Positions 40,392 through 47,923 of a stretch of DNA of 64,000 nt are shown in pieces. The DNA is from Geobacteraceae bacterium. Lineage in GTDB: Bacteria; Desulfobacterota; Desulfuromonadia; Geobacterales; Geobacteraceae. A model generated the notes under the pieces. It saw nothing but the letters and a program-made list of their open reading frames with translations, ran no database searches and was not told where the DNA came from. Positions within the stretch are counted from its first letter, which is position 1, and the number at the start of each line of letters is the position of its first letter. The position numbers and the translations under genes were made by a program. Where the stretch lies: the NCBI GenBank assembly GCA_024281055.1, contig JAMXLF010000087.1:1-64000 (forward strand), read 5' to 3'.

Positions 40392-42299
40392 ATGGAACGC
40401 TGGTCGATCAATGATTCCGCAAAAGTATACAACCTGGACAACTGGGGTGCCGACCTCTTCTCCATCAACAAGAAGGGGAACGTCTGTGTCCATCCCTCCC
40501 CCACCTCCAAGTACTCTATCGACCTTCGGGCGCTGGTGGACGACCTGATCAAGCGCAAGATCAAGCCCCCCATCCTGCTCCGCTTCATGGACATCCTTGA
40601 AGGGCGGATAGCCGCCATCAACCGCGCCTTCCGGAGCGCCATCCAGGAGAACGACTACCCGGCCCGGTACCAGACTTTCTACCCGATCAAGGTGAACCAG
40701 CAGCGCCAGGTGGTGGAGGCGATCGCCAAGTTCGGAAAGCGCTACAACATCGGCCTGGAGGTGGGCTCCAAGGCGGAGTTGGTGGCGGCCATCTCGTTTG
40801 CCACCGGCAACAGCGTGCCCCTCATCTGCAACGGCTACAAGGACAGCGAATTCATCGAGACGGTCCTCTACGCCACCAAGATCGGCTACGATATCACCAT
40901 CGTCGTCGAGAAGATGTTCGAGCTCGAAAAGATCATCAAGCTGGCGAAGAAGACCGGAATCGTGCCGAAGATGGGAATCCGGGTGAAGCTCTCCTCCAAG
41001 GGGACCGGTAAGTGGGCCACTTCGGGTGGCGAGGACGCCAAGTTCGGCCTGCGCATCTCCGAACTCATCGCCGCCATCGACATCCTGAAGAAGGAGGAGA
41101 TGATCGACCGCCTGAAACTCCTCCATTTTCATATCGGCTCCCAGATCACCAAGATCGACAAGATCAAGAACGCGCTCATCGAGGGGACCCGTATCTACGC
41201 CGAGATGCGGAAGCTGGGGGTGGGGCTCGAGTTCGTGGACATCGGCGGCGGCCTCGGGGTGGACTACGACGGCTCCAAGTCGAGCTACTTCTCCAGTGTC
41301 AACTACTCCATCGAAGAGTACGCCAACGACGTGGTCTACCAGGTGAAGAACATCTGCGACGAGGCGGGGGTTCCCTGCCCGAACATCATCTCGGAGTCTG
41401 GGCGGGCCATCGTCGCCCACTATTCGGTGCTGGTCACCAACGCCCTCAACACCACCACCCAGAACCATACGCTCGACTTCGAGGAGACCCTCGAGCAGGC
41501 GGAGAAGCTCTCACCGACGGTAAAGAAGCTGGTGGACATCTACAAGAGCCTCGATCGCTATTCACTCCGGGAGGATTATCACGATACCCTCCAGCTCATC
41601 CAGGAGGCGGTAAGCCTCTTCAACCTGGGGTACCTGAACCTCCACGACCGGGCCAGCGCCGAGTGGCTCTGCAGCAGGATCTTCAAGAAGATCAACAGCA
41701 TCGTCGAGAAGATCAAGCCGATCCCCGAGGAGCTGCAGAACTTCCAGCTTGCGCTCCGGCAGACCTACTTCGCCAACTTTTCCCTCTTCCAGTCGGTGCC
41801 GGACTCCTGGGCCATCGATCAGCTCTTCCCCATCGTGCCCATCCAGCGCCTCAACCAGAAGCCGGACGTGATGGCGACCATCGCGGACATCACCTGCGAT
41901 TCGGACGGCGAGATCACCAGCTTCGTCGGCGAGAACGGCCGTACCAAGTTCCTGCCGCTCCACAAGATACGCAAGGACGAGGACTACTACATCGGCTTTT
42001 TCCTGATCGGTGCCTACCAGGAGATCCTCGGGGACATGCACAACCTGTTCGGCGACACCAACGCGGTCCACATCACCTTCACCAAGAAGACCAACTACAA
42101 GATCGACACGGTGATCCAGGGGGACGCAATCTGGGAGAGCCTCAAGTACGTGCAGTACAAGGGGCCCGAGATTCTCAAACACGTCCGCGACACCCTGGAG
42201 AAGAGCGTGGCTCTCAGGAAGATCTCCATCGAGGAGACGAGTCATTTTCTGGAACTGCTCGACAAGGCGCTGGTGTCATACACATATTTGGGCGAATAG
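40392..42299 (+). CDS. speA: Biosynthetic arginine decarboxylase
   Basis: A 635-residue SpeA that makes agmatine from arginine, the first step to putrescine. PLP-binding lysine is in QTFYPIKVNQQRQVVEAI, the HFHIGSQI motif, the glycine loop FVDIGGGLGVDYDGS and the C-terminal DITCDSDG with the catalytic cysteine are all present, and the length is normal. GAGGGATACC comes before the ATG. With the dehydrogenase and NspC it forms the route arginine-agmatine-putrescine-carboxyspermidine-spermidine; agmatine-to-putrescine enzymes are not in the window. Its TAG stop runs into another long palindrome. Confidence 0.98.
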   Translation: MERWSINDSAKVYNLDNWGADLFSINKKGNVCVHPSPTSKYSIDLRALVDDLIKRKIKPPILLRFMDILEGRIAAINRAFRSAIQENDYPARYQTFYPIKVNQQRQVVEAIAKFGKRYNIGLEVGSKAELVAAISFATGNSVPLICNGYKDSEFIETVLYATKIGYDITIVVEKMFELEKIIKLAKKTGIVPKMGIRVKLSSKGTGKWATSGGEDAKFGLRISELIAAIDILKKEEMIDRLKLLHFHIGSQITKIDKIKNALIEGTRIYAEMRKLGVGLEFVDIGGGLGVDYDGSKSSYFSSVNYSIEEYANDVVYQVKNICDEAGVPCPNIISESGRAIVAHYSVLVTNALNTTTQNHTLDFEETLEQAEKLSPTVKKLVDIYKSLDRYSLREDYHDTLQLIQEAVSLFNLGYLNLHDRASAEWLCSRIFKKINSIVEKIKPIPEELQNFQLALRQTYFANFSLFQSVPDSWAIDQLFPIVPIQRLNQKPDVMATIADITCDSDGEITSFVGENGRTKFLPLHKIRKDEDYYIGFFLIGAYQEILGDMHNLFGDTNAVHITFTKKTNYKIDTVIQGDAIWESLKYVQYKGPEILKHVRDTLEKSVALRKISIEETSHFLELLDKALVSYTYLGE

Positions 42300-42422
42300 G
42301 GGGAACGCCGCTTTTCCGCCATGCCGGCGTTGGCCTTCGGCTCGCTCTTGTGCGGCGTAGCGCCGCTACGCCTCCGCAGCTCGCCTTGGCCGCCTTGGCC
42401 TGACGAAAAATCGACGTTCCCC
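42299..42422. repeat. Long palindrome with GTAGCGCCGCTAC core (type C)
   Basis: Starts GGGGAACG right at the speA stop (TAGGGGGAACG) and ends CGTTCCCC; the core is CGTAGCGCCGCTACGCC, a one-base variant of the type A core. Inner CTTTTCCG-like and GAAAAATCG segments also pair. Confidence 0.8.
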
Positions 42423-42463
42423 ATAAACGCGAATCGTTGACAGTAAAACAAAAATCCGGATAC

Positions 42464-42504
42464 AAAAAAACGCCGCACTCTGATATTCAGGGTGCGGCGT
42501 TTTT
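42464..42504. terminator. Bidirectional terminator between speA and pgi
   Basis: ACGCCGCACTC pairs with GGGTGCGGCGT (one wobble) around TGATATTCA, with A- and T-runs outside. It serves speA (plus) and pgi (minus). Confidence 0.9.
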
Positions 42505-42596
42505 CGTTGGATCAATCCCGACAGGCTTCTGCCGTTAAGCTTCTGGATTATCCGTGTGAATCCGTATAATCCGTGTTCATCCGTGCCCGATTGCCT

Positions 42597-44189
42597 TTAT
42601 GCCTTCGCTTGAAATCTGCTGGCCCAGAGGTTCTCTTCCCGCTGGATGGCGATGCCGTGGTCCATGTTGGATGCGGCGTGGAGGAGGACCTTGAACACGG
42701 TTTCCGCCTCGTCCGGGGCACCCACGGCCGCGGCGATCTCCTCGGCGGTCATTGCCCGGTCCTTTTCCTGGCGCAGTTGCCTGAGGATCGCTTCCTGTAG
42801 CTGCAATACCGCTCCGGCCGCCTTTTTCCCCGCCTCGACCCCCGGCTGGTGGTAGGCGTTGATGTTGACGAGGGAGGCGTAGAGGCCGACGGCCCGCTCG
42901 TAGAGGGCGATGAGGATCCCCACGGTGCGCGGGTCGAGTTTATCGACGGTGATGGTTACCGATTCCCGCCCCTTTTCATAAAGCGCCCGGCGGGTCCCCT
43001 GGAGAAAGCCCGAGAGGTAGTCGCCGGAGGTCGCCCCCGGCTCAACCGCCATGGACGCACCTTCGCGGTCCCGGAGCACTTCGATGAAGGTGACGAAAAA
43101 ATTGAGGACCCCCTCCCGCAGCTGTTGCACATAGGCGTGCTGATCGGTGGACCCCTTGTTGCCGTAGACGGCGATCCCCTGGTTGACGACATTCCCGTCC
43201 CGATCCAGCTCCTTCCCCAGGGATTCCATGACGAGCTGCTGGAGGTAGCGGGAGAAGAGGAGGAGGCGGTCCTTGTAGGGAAGGACCACCATGTCTTTCA
43301 TGCCCCGGCCGTCGGTGGCATGGTACCACATGAGCGCCAGGAGCGCCGCCGGGTTGGTGAGGGTGTCGGGCCTGCGGGTGGCAGTATCGCAGCGGCGTGC
43401 TCCGTCCAGGAGTGCCTCGATGTTGACCCCCTGGAGGGCCGCCGGCAGGAGCCCCACCGCCGAGGTCTCCGAGGTGCGGCCGCCGACCCAGTCCCACATG
43501 GGGAAGCGGGCGAGCCATCCTTCCGCGACCGCCACCCGGTCGAGCTCGCTGTCGCGGCCGGTTACCGCTACCGCATGGCGGGCGAAGACAAGTCCCGCCC
43601 CCTCGTAAGCCCTTTTCGCCTCCAGCATGCCGTTGCGCGTCTCCTTGGTCCCGCCGCTCTTGGAGATGACGATGGTCAGGGTCTCGGTGAGATGGACGCC
43701 AATCGTGTTCAGAACGCGGTCCATACCGTCCGGGTCGGTGTTGTCGAAGAAGTGGGGGACAAGCCGGTCCGCCGGGGAACCGAGGGCATCGGCCACGAAC
43801 TGGGGACCCAGGGCCGAGCCGCCGATCCCCACCACGAGGAGCCGGGTGAAGCGCCGTCCGCCTGGGGAGGTGATCCTCCCTGCGTGGATGTTGTCGGCGA
43901 ACTCCCGAATCGCCCGGACGGTGAACTCGATCTCCGCCGTGATCTTCTCGTTGGGGGCCAGGGCCGGGTCCCGTAGCCAGTAGTGTCCCACCATCCGGTT
44001 CTCGTCCGGGTTGGCAACAGCTCCCGCCTCCAGGTCCGCCATCTCGGCGAAAGCCTTCTGCATACGGGGCTCCATCTCTCGGAGATAGCCGTCGCTGAAG
44101 TTCATCCGGCTGATGTCGAGCATGAGGCCGAGGTCGGGACAGGTACAAAGGTACTTCTTGTAGCGTTCCCACAGCTTGAGGTTGTCCAT
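42597..44189 (-). CDS. pgi: Glucose-6-phosphate isomerase
   Basis: A 530-residue phosphoglucose isomerase, which interconverts glucose-6-phosphate and fructose-6-phosphate. [27 protein letters not shown], the active-site region [18 protein letters not shown] and the lysine segment near the end ([17 protein letters not shown]) are typical. The last 60 residues are an extra helical part ([20 protein letters not shown]) that resembles a winged-helix tail found in some bacterial forms. GGAGG precedes ATG 44189. It ends just after the shared terminator region and is otherwise alone. Confidence 0.97.
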   Translation of the reverse strand: MDNLKLWERYKKYLCTCPDLGLMLDISRMNFSDGYLREMEPRMQKAFAEMADLEAGAVANPDENRMVGHYWLRDPALAPNEKITAEIEFTVRAIREFADNIHAGRITSPGGRRFTRLLVVGIGGSALGPQFVADALGSPADRLVPHFFDNTDPDGMDRVLNTIGVHLTETLTIVISKSGGTKETRNGMLEAKRAYEGAGLVFARHAVAVTGRDSELDRVAVAEGWLARFPMWDWVGGRTSETSAVGLLPAALQGVNIEALLDGARRCDTATRRPDTLTNPAALLALMWYHATDGRGMKDMVVLPYKDRLLLFSRYLQQLVMESLGKELDRDGNVVNQGIAVYGNKGSTDQHAYVQQLREGVLNFFVTFIEVLRDREGASMAVEPGATSGDYLSGFLQGTRRALYEKGRESVTITVDKLDPRTVGILIALYERAVGLYASLVNINAYHQPGVEAGKKAAGAVLQLQEAILRQLRQEKDRAMTAEEIAAAVGAPDEAETVFKVLLHAASNMDHGIAIQREENLWASRFQAKA

Positions 44190-44219
44190 GATAATCCTCC
44201 GAAAAAGTGCGGGTGTGTT

Positions 44220-44253
44220 AACTCAAAACTCAGAACTCAGAACTCAAAACTTA
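44220..44253. repeat. Heptad repeat AACTCAG
   Basis: Units AACTCAA / AACTCAG / AACTCAG / AACTCAA / AACTTAG, one-sided, between arsS and pgi. Confidence 0.75.
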
Positions 44254-44258
44254 GGCAG

Positions 44259-45215
44259 CTAGGTCAAGGCTCCGGTACAACTGGACCCTTCGCCTGCTGT
44301 GCAGCAATAACAGTGCTGGGCCAGGAAGAGCTCGTTCCCCTCCCGTGCCGCTTCCTCCAGATCGTCGATCTTGAGGATCCGGCCGTCCTCCCCGGTGATG
44401 GGGAGTCCGGCTGCCTGGTTGAAGTCGCAGTTGTAGAGAAACCCCTTCCAGTCCACGCTCACCAAGGTTCGACACATGATGCTGCCGGCCGTGTCCGGGT
44501 TGAAGCTGGTGGCGAGGAGGTTGAGGTAGCGCTCGAAAGCCCCCTTTGCCTCCAGGTATTCCCGGAAGCGGCCGAGGGGGGCGTTGGCGATGGTGTACAG
44601 GTGATTGAAGCGGATGCCGTGCCGCGCCCGGAGTTCTTCCCGGTAGGCGGCTTCCAGGTCCCGCTGGGAGCCGGGGATGAAGGCACCCCCCGGGTTGTAG
44701 ACGAGGTCGAGCTCAAGTTTGTCGCCGTAGCCGAGGGCATTGAGCCGCTTGAGCGCGGCAATGCACCGGGCGTATACCCCCTCCCCCCGCTGCCGGTCCA
44801 CGTTTTCCTCCTGGTAGCAGGGAAGTGAGGCTACCACGATGAGTCCCTGCTCCCGGCAGAATTCCGGCAGCCACGTCATCCCCTGCTCTACCATGATGGC
44901 TAAGTTGCTCCGGAGCAGTCGGCGCGGCGAGAGCCCCATTGTCGCCTCGACCAGGTAGCGGAAATGGGGGTTCAGCTCCGGGCAGCCACCGGTGATGTCG
45001 AGGGTCACCCCGCTCTTCCGGGCAAGAAGGGCGGCGATCTTCGCCATTACCTCCCGGTCCATCACCCTGGTTCCCTGTGGTGATGCTCCGACGTGACAGT
45101 GGTTGCAGGCAAGGTTGCAGAGGTTTCCCAGGTTAACCTGGAGGGTCTGGAGGGTCTCGAACCGCACGTAGACCGGGTTGAGCTTCTGCAGCAGTTCCTT
45201 GAAAGCGGCGACCAT
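44259..45215 (-). CDS. arsS: ArsS-type radical SAM protein
   Basis: A 318-residue radical SAM enzyme of the ArsS (DUF3641) family, linked to arsenosugar biosynthesis. The SAM cluster motif is CNLACNHCHVGAS (CxxxCxxC, about 33-40), DITGGCPELNPHFRYLV follows, and the C-terminus has the family pattern HCYCCTAGEGSSCTGALT. AAGGAG lies five bases before ATG 45215. It is downstream of a TVP38 membrane protein gene and a flavoprotein disulfide reductase gene on the same strand. The product in this organism is not shown by the sequence. Confidence 0.9.
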   Translation of the reverse strand: MVAAFKELLQKLNPVYVRFETLQTLQVNLGNLCNLACNHCHVGASPQGTRVMDREVMAKIAALLARKSGVTLDITGGCPELNPHFRYLVEATMGLSPRRLLRSNLAIMVEQGMTWLPEFCREQGLIVVASLPCYQEENVDRQRGEGVYARCIAALKRLNALGYGDKLELDLVYNPGGAFIPGSQRDLEAAYREELRARHGIRFNHLYTIANAPLGRFREYLEAKGAFERYLNLLATSFNPDTAGSIMCRTLVSVDWKGFLYNCDFNQAAGLPITGEDGRILKIDDLEEAAREGNELFLAQHCYCCTAGEGSSCTGALT

Positions 45216-45232
45216 CTTTTCTCCTTAAATCT

Positions 45233-45298
45233 GTTCAACGTTCAATGTTCAACGTTCGAAGTTGAAAACCTAGAACATTGAACCTTGAACTTCGAACG
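45233..45298. repeat. Inverted heptad array between TVP38 gene and arsS
   Basis: GTTCAAC/GTTCAAT units (45233-45255) face GAACATT/GAACCTT/GAACTTC units (45272-45298). Closely related in sequence to the arrays at 18073-18145 and 63207-63284. Confidence 0.85.
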
Positions 45299-45304
45299 GA
45301 TTTC

Positions 45305-45982
45305 CTAATTCCTTGCTCCCTTTAACTTCCTGTACACAACCGGCACCAGGGCGAACGCCCCGAGCAGGGCGAATGAGCCGAGGACCCGCGGAGTGGCGAT
45401 CTCCCTTATGCTGGTGATGCTGGCAAGGCTCGCCCCTGCGTTCACATACACGAAGCCGCCCGGGATGATGCCGATCAGGGTCCCGAGGAAGAAGGTGCGG
45501 AGCGGCATCCGCGTGAGCCCGGCGGCCAGATTGATGAGAAAGAACGGGAAGATCGGGACGAGACGGAGGAAGAGGAGGTAGTTGAGCCCCGCCTGGTCCA
45601 GCTCCCGGTTGAGTTTCGTAAGCTTCGCGCCGAACTTCCGCTCCACCGCGTCGTGGAAGAGGTAACGGGTGACGAGAAAGGCGAGGATCGCGCCGGCGGT
45701 GGCGCCGACGACCGCATAGGCCGTCCCCATCACCGCGCCGAAGATCGCCCCGGCGGCAAGCGACAGGATCGCCGCGCCGGGGAGCGACAGCGCCGTCTGG
45801 ACCACGTACACCGCGATGAATCCAGCCACCGTCGCCGCCCGGTGCCTGGCGTAGAAGCCGAGTAGCCCATCCCGGTTTGCCTTGAGCGTCTCCAGGGTGA
45901 GGTAGCGGCCGAGGTCGAACCAGAAGAAGAGGGCGACCGCCACCACTCCCACGAGAAGTATGAAGAGCTTTTTCCAGATCAT
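45305..45982 (-). CDS. TVP38/TMEM64 (DedA-like) membrane protein
   Basis: A 225-residue integral membrane protein with five to six helices. The SNARE-associated/VTT core is visible as LSLPGAAILSLAAGAIFG, GATAGAILAFLVTRYLF and FLRLVPIFPFFLINLAAGLT with the re-entrant loop proline-glycine pattern, followed by GTLIGIIPGGFVYVNAGASL. Family members take part in lipid scrambling or export. I chose ATG 45982; the frame upstream lies in heptad repeat DNA and shows no ribosome site. It sits between the flavoprotein reductase and arsS genes, a grouping often seen in bacteria. Confidence 0.88.
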   Translation of the reverse strand: MIWKKLFILLVGVVAVALFFWFDLGRYLTLETLKANRDGLLGFYARHRAATVAGFIAVYVVQTALSLPGAAILSLAAGAIFGAVMGTAYAVVGATAGAILAFLVTRYLFHDAVERKFGAKLTKLNRELDQAGLNYLLFLRLVPIFPFFLINLAAGLTRMPLRTFFLGTLIGIIPGGFVYVNAGASLASITSIREIATPRVLGSFALLGAFALVPVVYRKLKGARN

Positions 45983-45996
45983 GATAGCTTTGCTGG

Positions 45997-46090
45997 TTCT
46001 TAGTTTTGAGTTTTGAGTTGAAACCCGAAGACACCAAAACATAACTCTCGACTAACTGAAACTCAGAACTAAGAACTCAAAACTCAAAAC
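45997..46090. repeat. Inverted heptad array between flavoprotein gene and TVP38 gene
   Basis: TTCTTAG/TTTTGAG units (45997-46018) face AACTCAG/AACTAAG/AACTCAA units (46060-46090). It ends directly at the stop codon of the flavoprotein gene (minus strand). Confidence 0.8.
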
Positions 46091-46091
46091 T

Positions 46092-47612
46092 TCATAGCTG
46101 CCATTTCAGCCATACTTCCAACAACTTCTTGACGAAAGGCGTGAGCCGGGTCCGGTTCCAGGCGTCGGCGAGCTTTTTCAGCGCCTCCGCCTGGGTTGGG
46201 TAGGGGTGGATCGTTCGGCCGATGGCGCCCAGCCCCACCCCGGCGGTCATGGCGAGGGTGAGCTCGCTGATCATCTCCCCGGCGTGGCGGGCGACGATGG
46301 TGGCGCCGAGGATCGTGTCCGTTCCTTTCTTCAGGTGGACCCGGGCAAACCCTTCCGCCTCCCCGTCGAGGAGCGCCCGGTCCACCTCATTGAGCGCCAT
46401 GGTGAGGGTCGTGACCTCCAGTCCCTTCACCTGTGCCTCTTTCTCGTACATCCCCACGTGGGCAATCTCCGGGTCGGTGTAGGTGCACCAGGGGACGACC
46501 AGGGCCGAGGTCCGCTGCCGCCCCCTGAAAAGGGCGTTGGCAATGAGGATGCGGGCCAGGGCGTCGGCGGTGTGGGTGAACTTGTATGGAAAGCAGACGT
46601 CGCCGGCGGCGAAGACCCGCGGGTTTGAGGTCCGCAGGTGCTCGTCCACCCGTACTCCCTGCTGCGGGTCGAAGCCGACTCCGGCCGCCTCCAGCCCGAG
46701 TCCCTCAATGTTCGGCGCCCGGCCGACCCCGACGAGGATGGCGTCGCAGGCGATCTCGAAGGTCTCGCCCCCCCGCTCGGCGGTTATGATTTTCTCCGCT
46801 CCCTGCCGGGTCGTGCCGACGGTTTTCGTCTCCAGGCAGAGCCGGACCCCGTCCCGGACGAAGGCCCTCTGGAGAAGCTCCGCCGCGTCCCGTTCCTCGC
46901 GGGGGAGGATGTGGCTCCCCCGTTCGAGGAGGGTGACCGTGCTCCCCAGCCGGGCGAAGGTCTGGGCGAGCTCGCAGCCGACGGGGCCGCTCCCGATCAC
47001 TACGAAACGTTTCGGCAGCTCGGTCAGGGCGAAGACCGTCTCGTTGGTGAGGTAGCCCGACTCCTCGATCCCCGGGATGGGGGGGGCGGCGGCCCGTGCG
47101 CCGGTGCAGACGGCGGCCCGCTTGAAGCGGAGGCTTTTCCCTGCCACCTCCATCGTGTCCGGCCCGGTGAAGCGGCCGTCACCGAAGAAGACGTCTACCC
47201 CCAGCTCGTCGCGGAAGCGGCGGGCCGAATCGTGGGGGGCGATTTCCGCGCGGATCTTCCGCATCCGCGCCATGGCGGCGCCGAAGTCGATGGCGAGCCC
47301 CTCGCCCCCGCTGATGCCGAATTCTCCCCCGTGTCGGGCATCATGGATGGCGCGGGCGGCCCGGATGATCCCCTTGGAGGGGACGCAGCCGTAATTGAGG
47401 CAGTCACCCCCCAGGAGGTGGCGCTCCACGAGGGCGACCCGCGCCCCCAGCCCGGCGGCCCCGGCCGCGCAGACGAGCCCCGCGGTGCCGGCGCCGATTA
47501 CGACGAGGTTGTAGCAAGGGGCGGGCTCCGGATTCACCCAGCCCGCCGGGTGAACGTTCTCCTCCAGGAGGCGGTTCTCCTCGGTCTGCGGCAGGATCAG
47601 CGGCTTCTCCAT
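46092..47612 (-). CDS. FAD-dependent pyridine nucleotide-disulfide reductase
   Basis: A 506-residue class I disulfide reductase. FAD motif VVIGAGTAGLVCAAGAAGLG, the redox-active pair in GGDCLNYGCVPSK, the NAD(P)H motif VVIGSGPVGCELAQTFARLG, VFAAGDV and the C-terminal HPYPTQAEALKK are present. It resembles mercuric reductase and dihydrolipoamide dehydrogenase, but lacks the N-terminal HMA domain and the C-terminal cysteine pair of MerA, so mercury reduction is unlikely. I start at ATG 47612 with GGGAG five bases before; the GTG five codons upstream is an alternative. First gene of an operon with the TVP38 protein and ArsS. Confidence 0.9.
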   Translation of the reverse strand: MEKPLILPQTEENRLLEENVHPAGWVNPEPAPCYNLVVIGAGTAGLVCAAGAAGLGARVALVERHLLGGDCLNYGCVPSKGIIRAARAIHDARHGGEFGISGGEGLAIDFGAAMARMRKIRAEIAPHDSARRFRDELGVDVFFGDGRFTGPDTMEVAGKSLRFKRAAVCTGARAAAPPIPGIEESGYLTNETVFALTELPKRFVVIGSGPVGCELAQTFARLGSTVTLLERGSHILPREERDAAELLQRAFVRDGVRLCLETKTVGTTRQGAEKIITAERGGETFEIACDAILVGVGRAPNIEGLGLEAAGVGFDPQQGVRVDEHLRTSNPRVFAAGDVCFPYKFTHTADALARILIANALFRGRQRTSALVVPWCTYTDPEIAHVGMYEKEAQVKGLEVTTLTMALNEVDRALLDGEAEGFARVHLKKGTDTILGATIVARHAGEMISELTLAMTAGVGLGAIGRTIHPYPTQAEALKKLADAWNRTRLTPFVKKLLEVWLKWQL

Positions 47613-47923
47613 GGGAGCTCCCGGCACAATACACTACTTCCGCGCGCTCTTCAAGGGCTGGTGGCGGGTGATGATAATCAAAAGTTTACCCGAGAATCGG
47701 CAGTTGACAAATGGCAATGAGGTTGTCGCCGCTCCGTTCATGAGAAAACACAACATTTGTGTTGTGTTTTTTTCATTATTTTACTGTTATACTTTTGTCG
47801 GCGAAAGAGGGAGGAGTTTGTGGCGAACGCCATCAGTAACGATGGCAGAAAGGTCTTTGACCGGAAATTTGTCAGAATTATCTTGCGTTGTCTGTCTATA
47901 TATTGATTTGAGGAGGAGATGTC
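47613..47923. other. Divergent intergenic region before the M4 protease gene
   Basis: About 310 bp between divergent genes. It contains the 42-nt hairpin repeat copy 2 (47736-47777), a small hairpin (GCCATC...GATGGC, about 47829-47846) and an AT-rich stretch (47860-47910) where the protease promoter probably lies; TTGACC at 47857 is a possible -35 box without a convincing -10 box. No gene or riboswitch was recognised. Confidence 0.5.
47736..47777 (+). repeat. 42-nt hairpin repeat, copy 2
   Basis: Matches 7872-7913 (reverse strand) at 41 of 42 bases. AACACAACA and TGTTGTGTT form a perfect 9-bp stem with a TTTG loop and are followed by a T-run. It lies about 147 nt upstream of the M4 protease start in the same orientation as the gene. 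Confidence 0.85.

Noticed and set aside
46092-47612. Mercuric reductase (merA)
   Set aside because: N-terminal HMA domain and C-terminal vicinal cysteines are missing, and no other mer gene is near.
46638-47720. 360-residue open frame opposite the flavoprotein reductase
   Set aside because: Antisense shadow; catalytic motifs are on the minus strand.
47780-47923. Possible second riboswitch before the M4 protease
   Set aside because: No GCAAACC, tetraloop receptor or terminator platform was found, only a small hairpin and AT-rich DNA.
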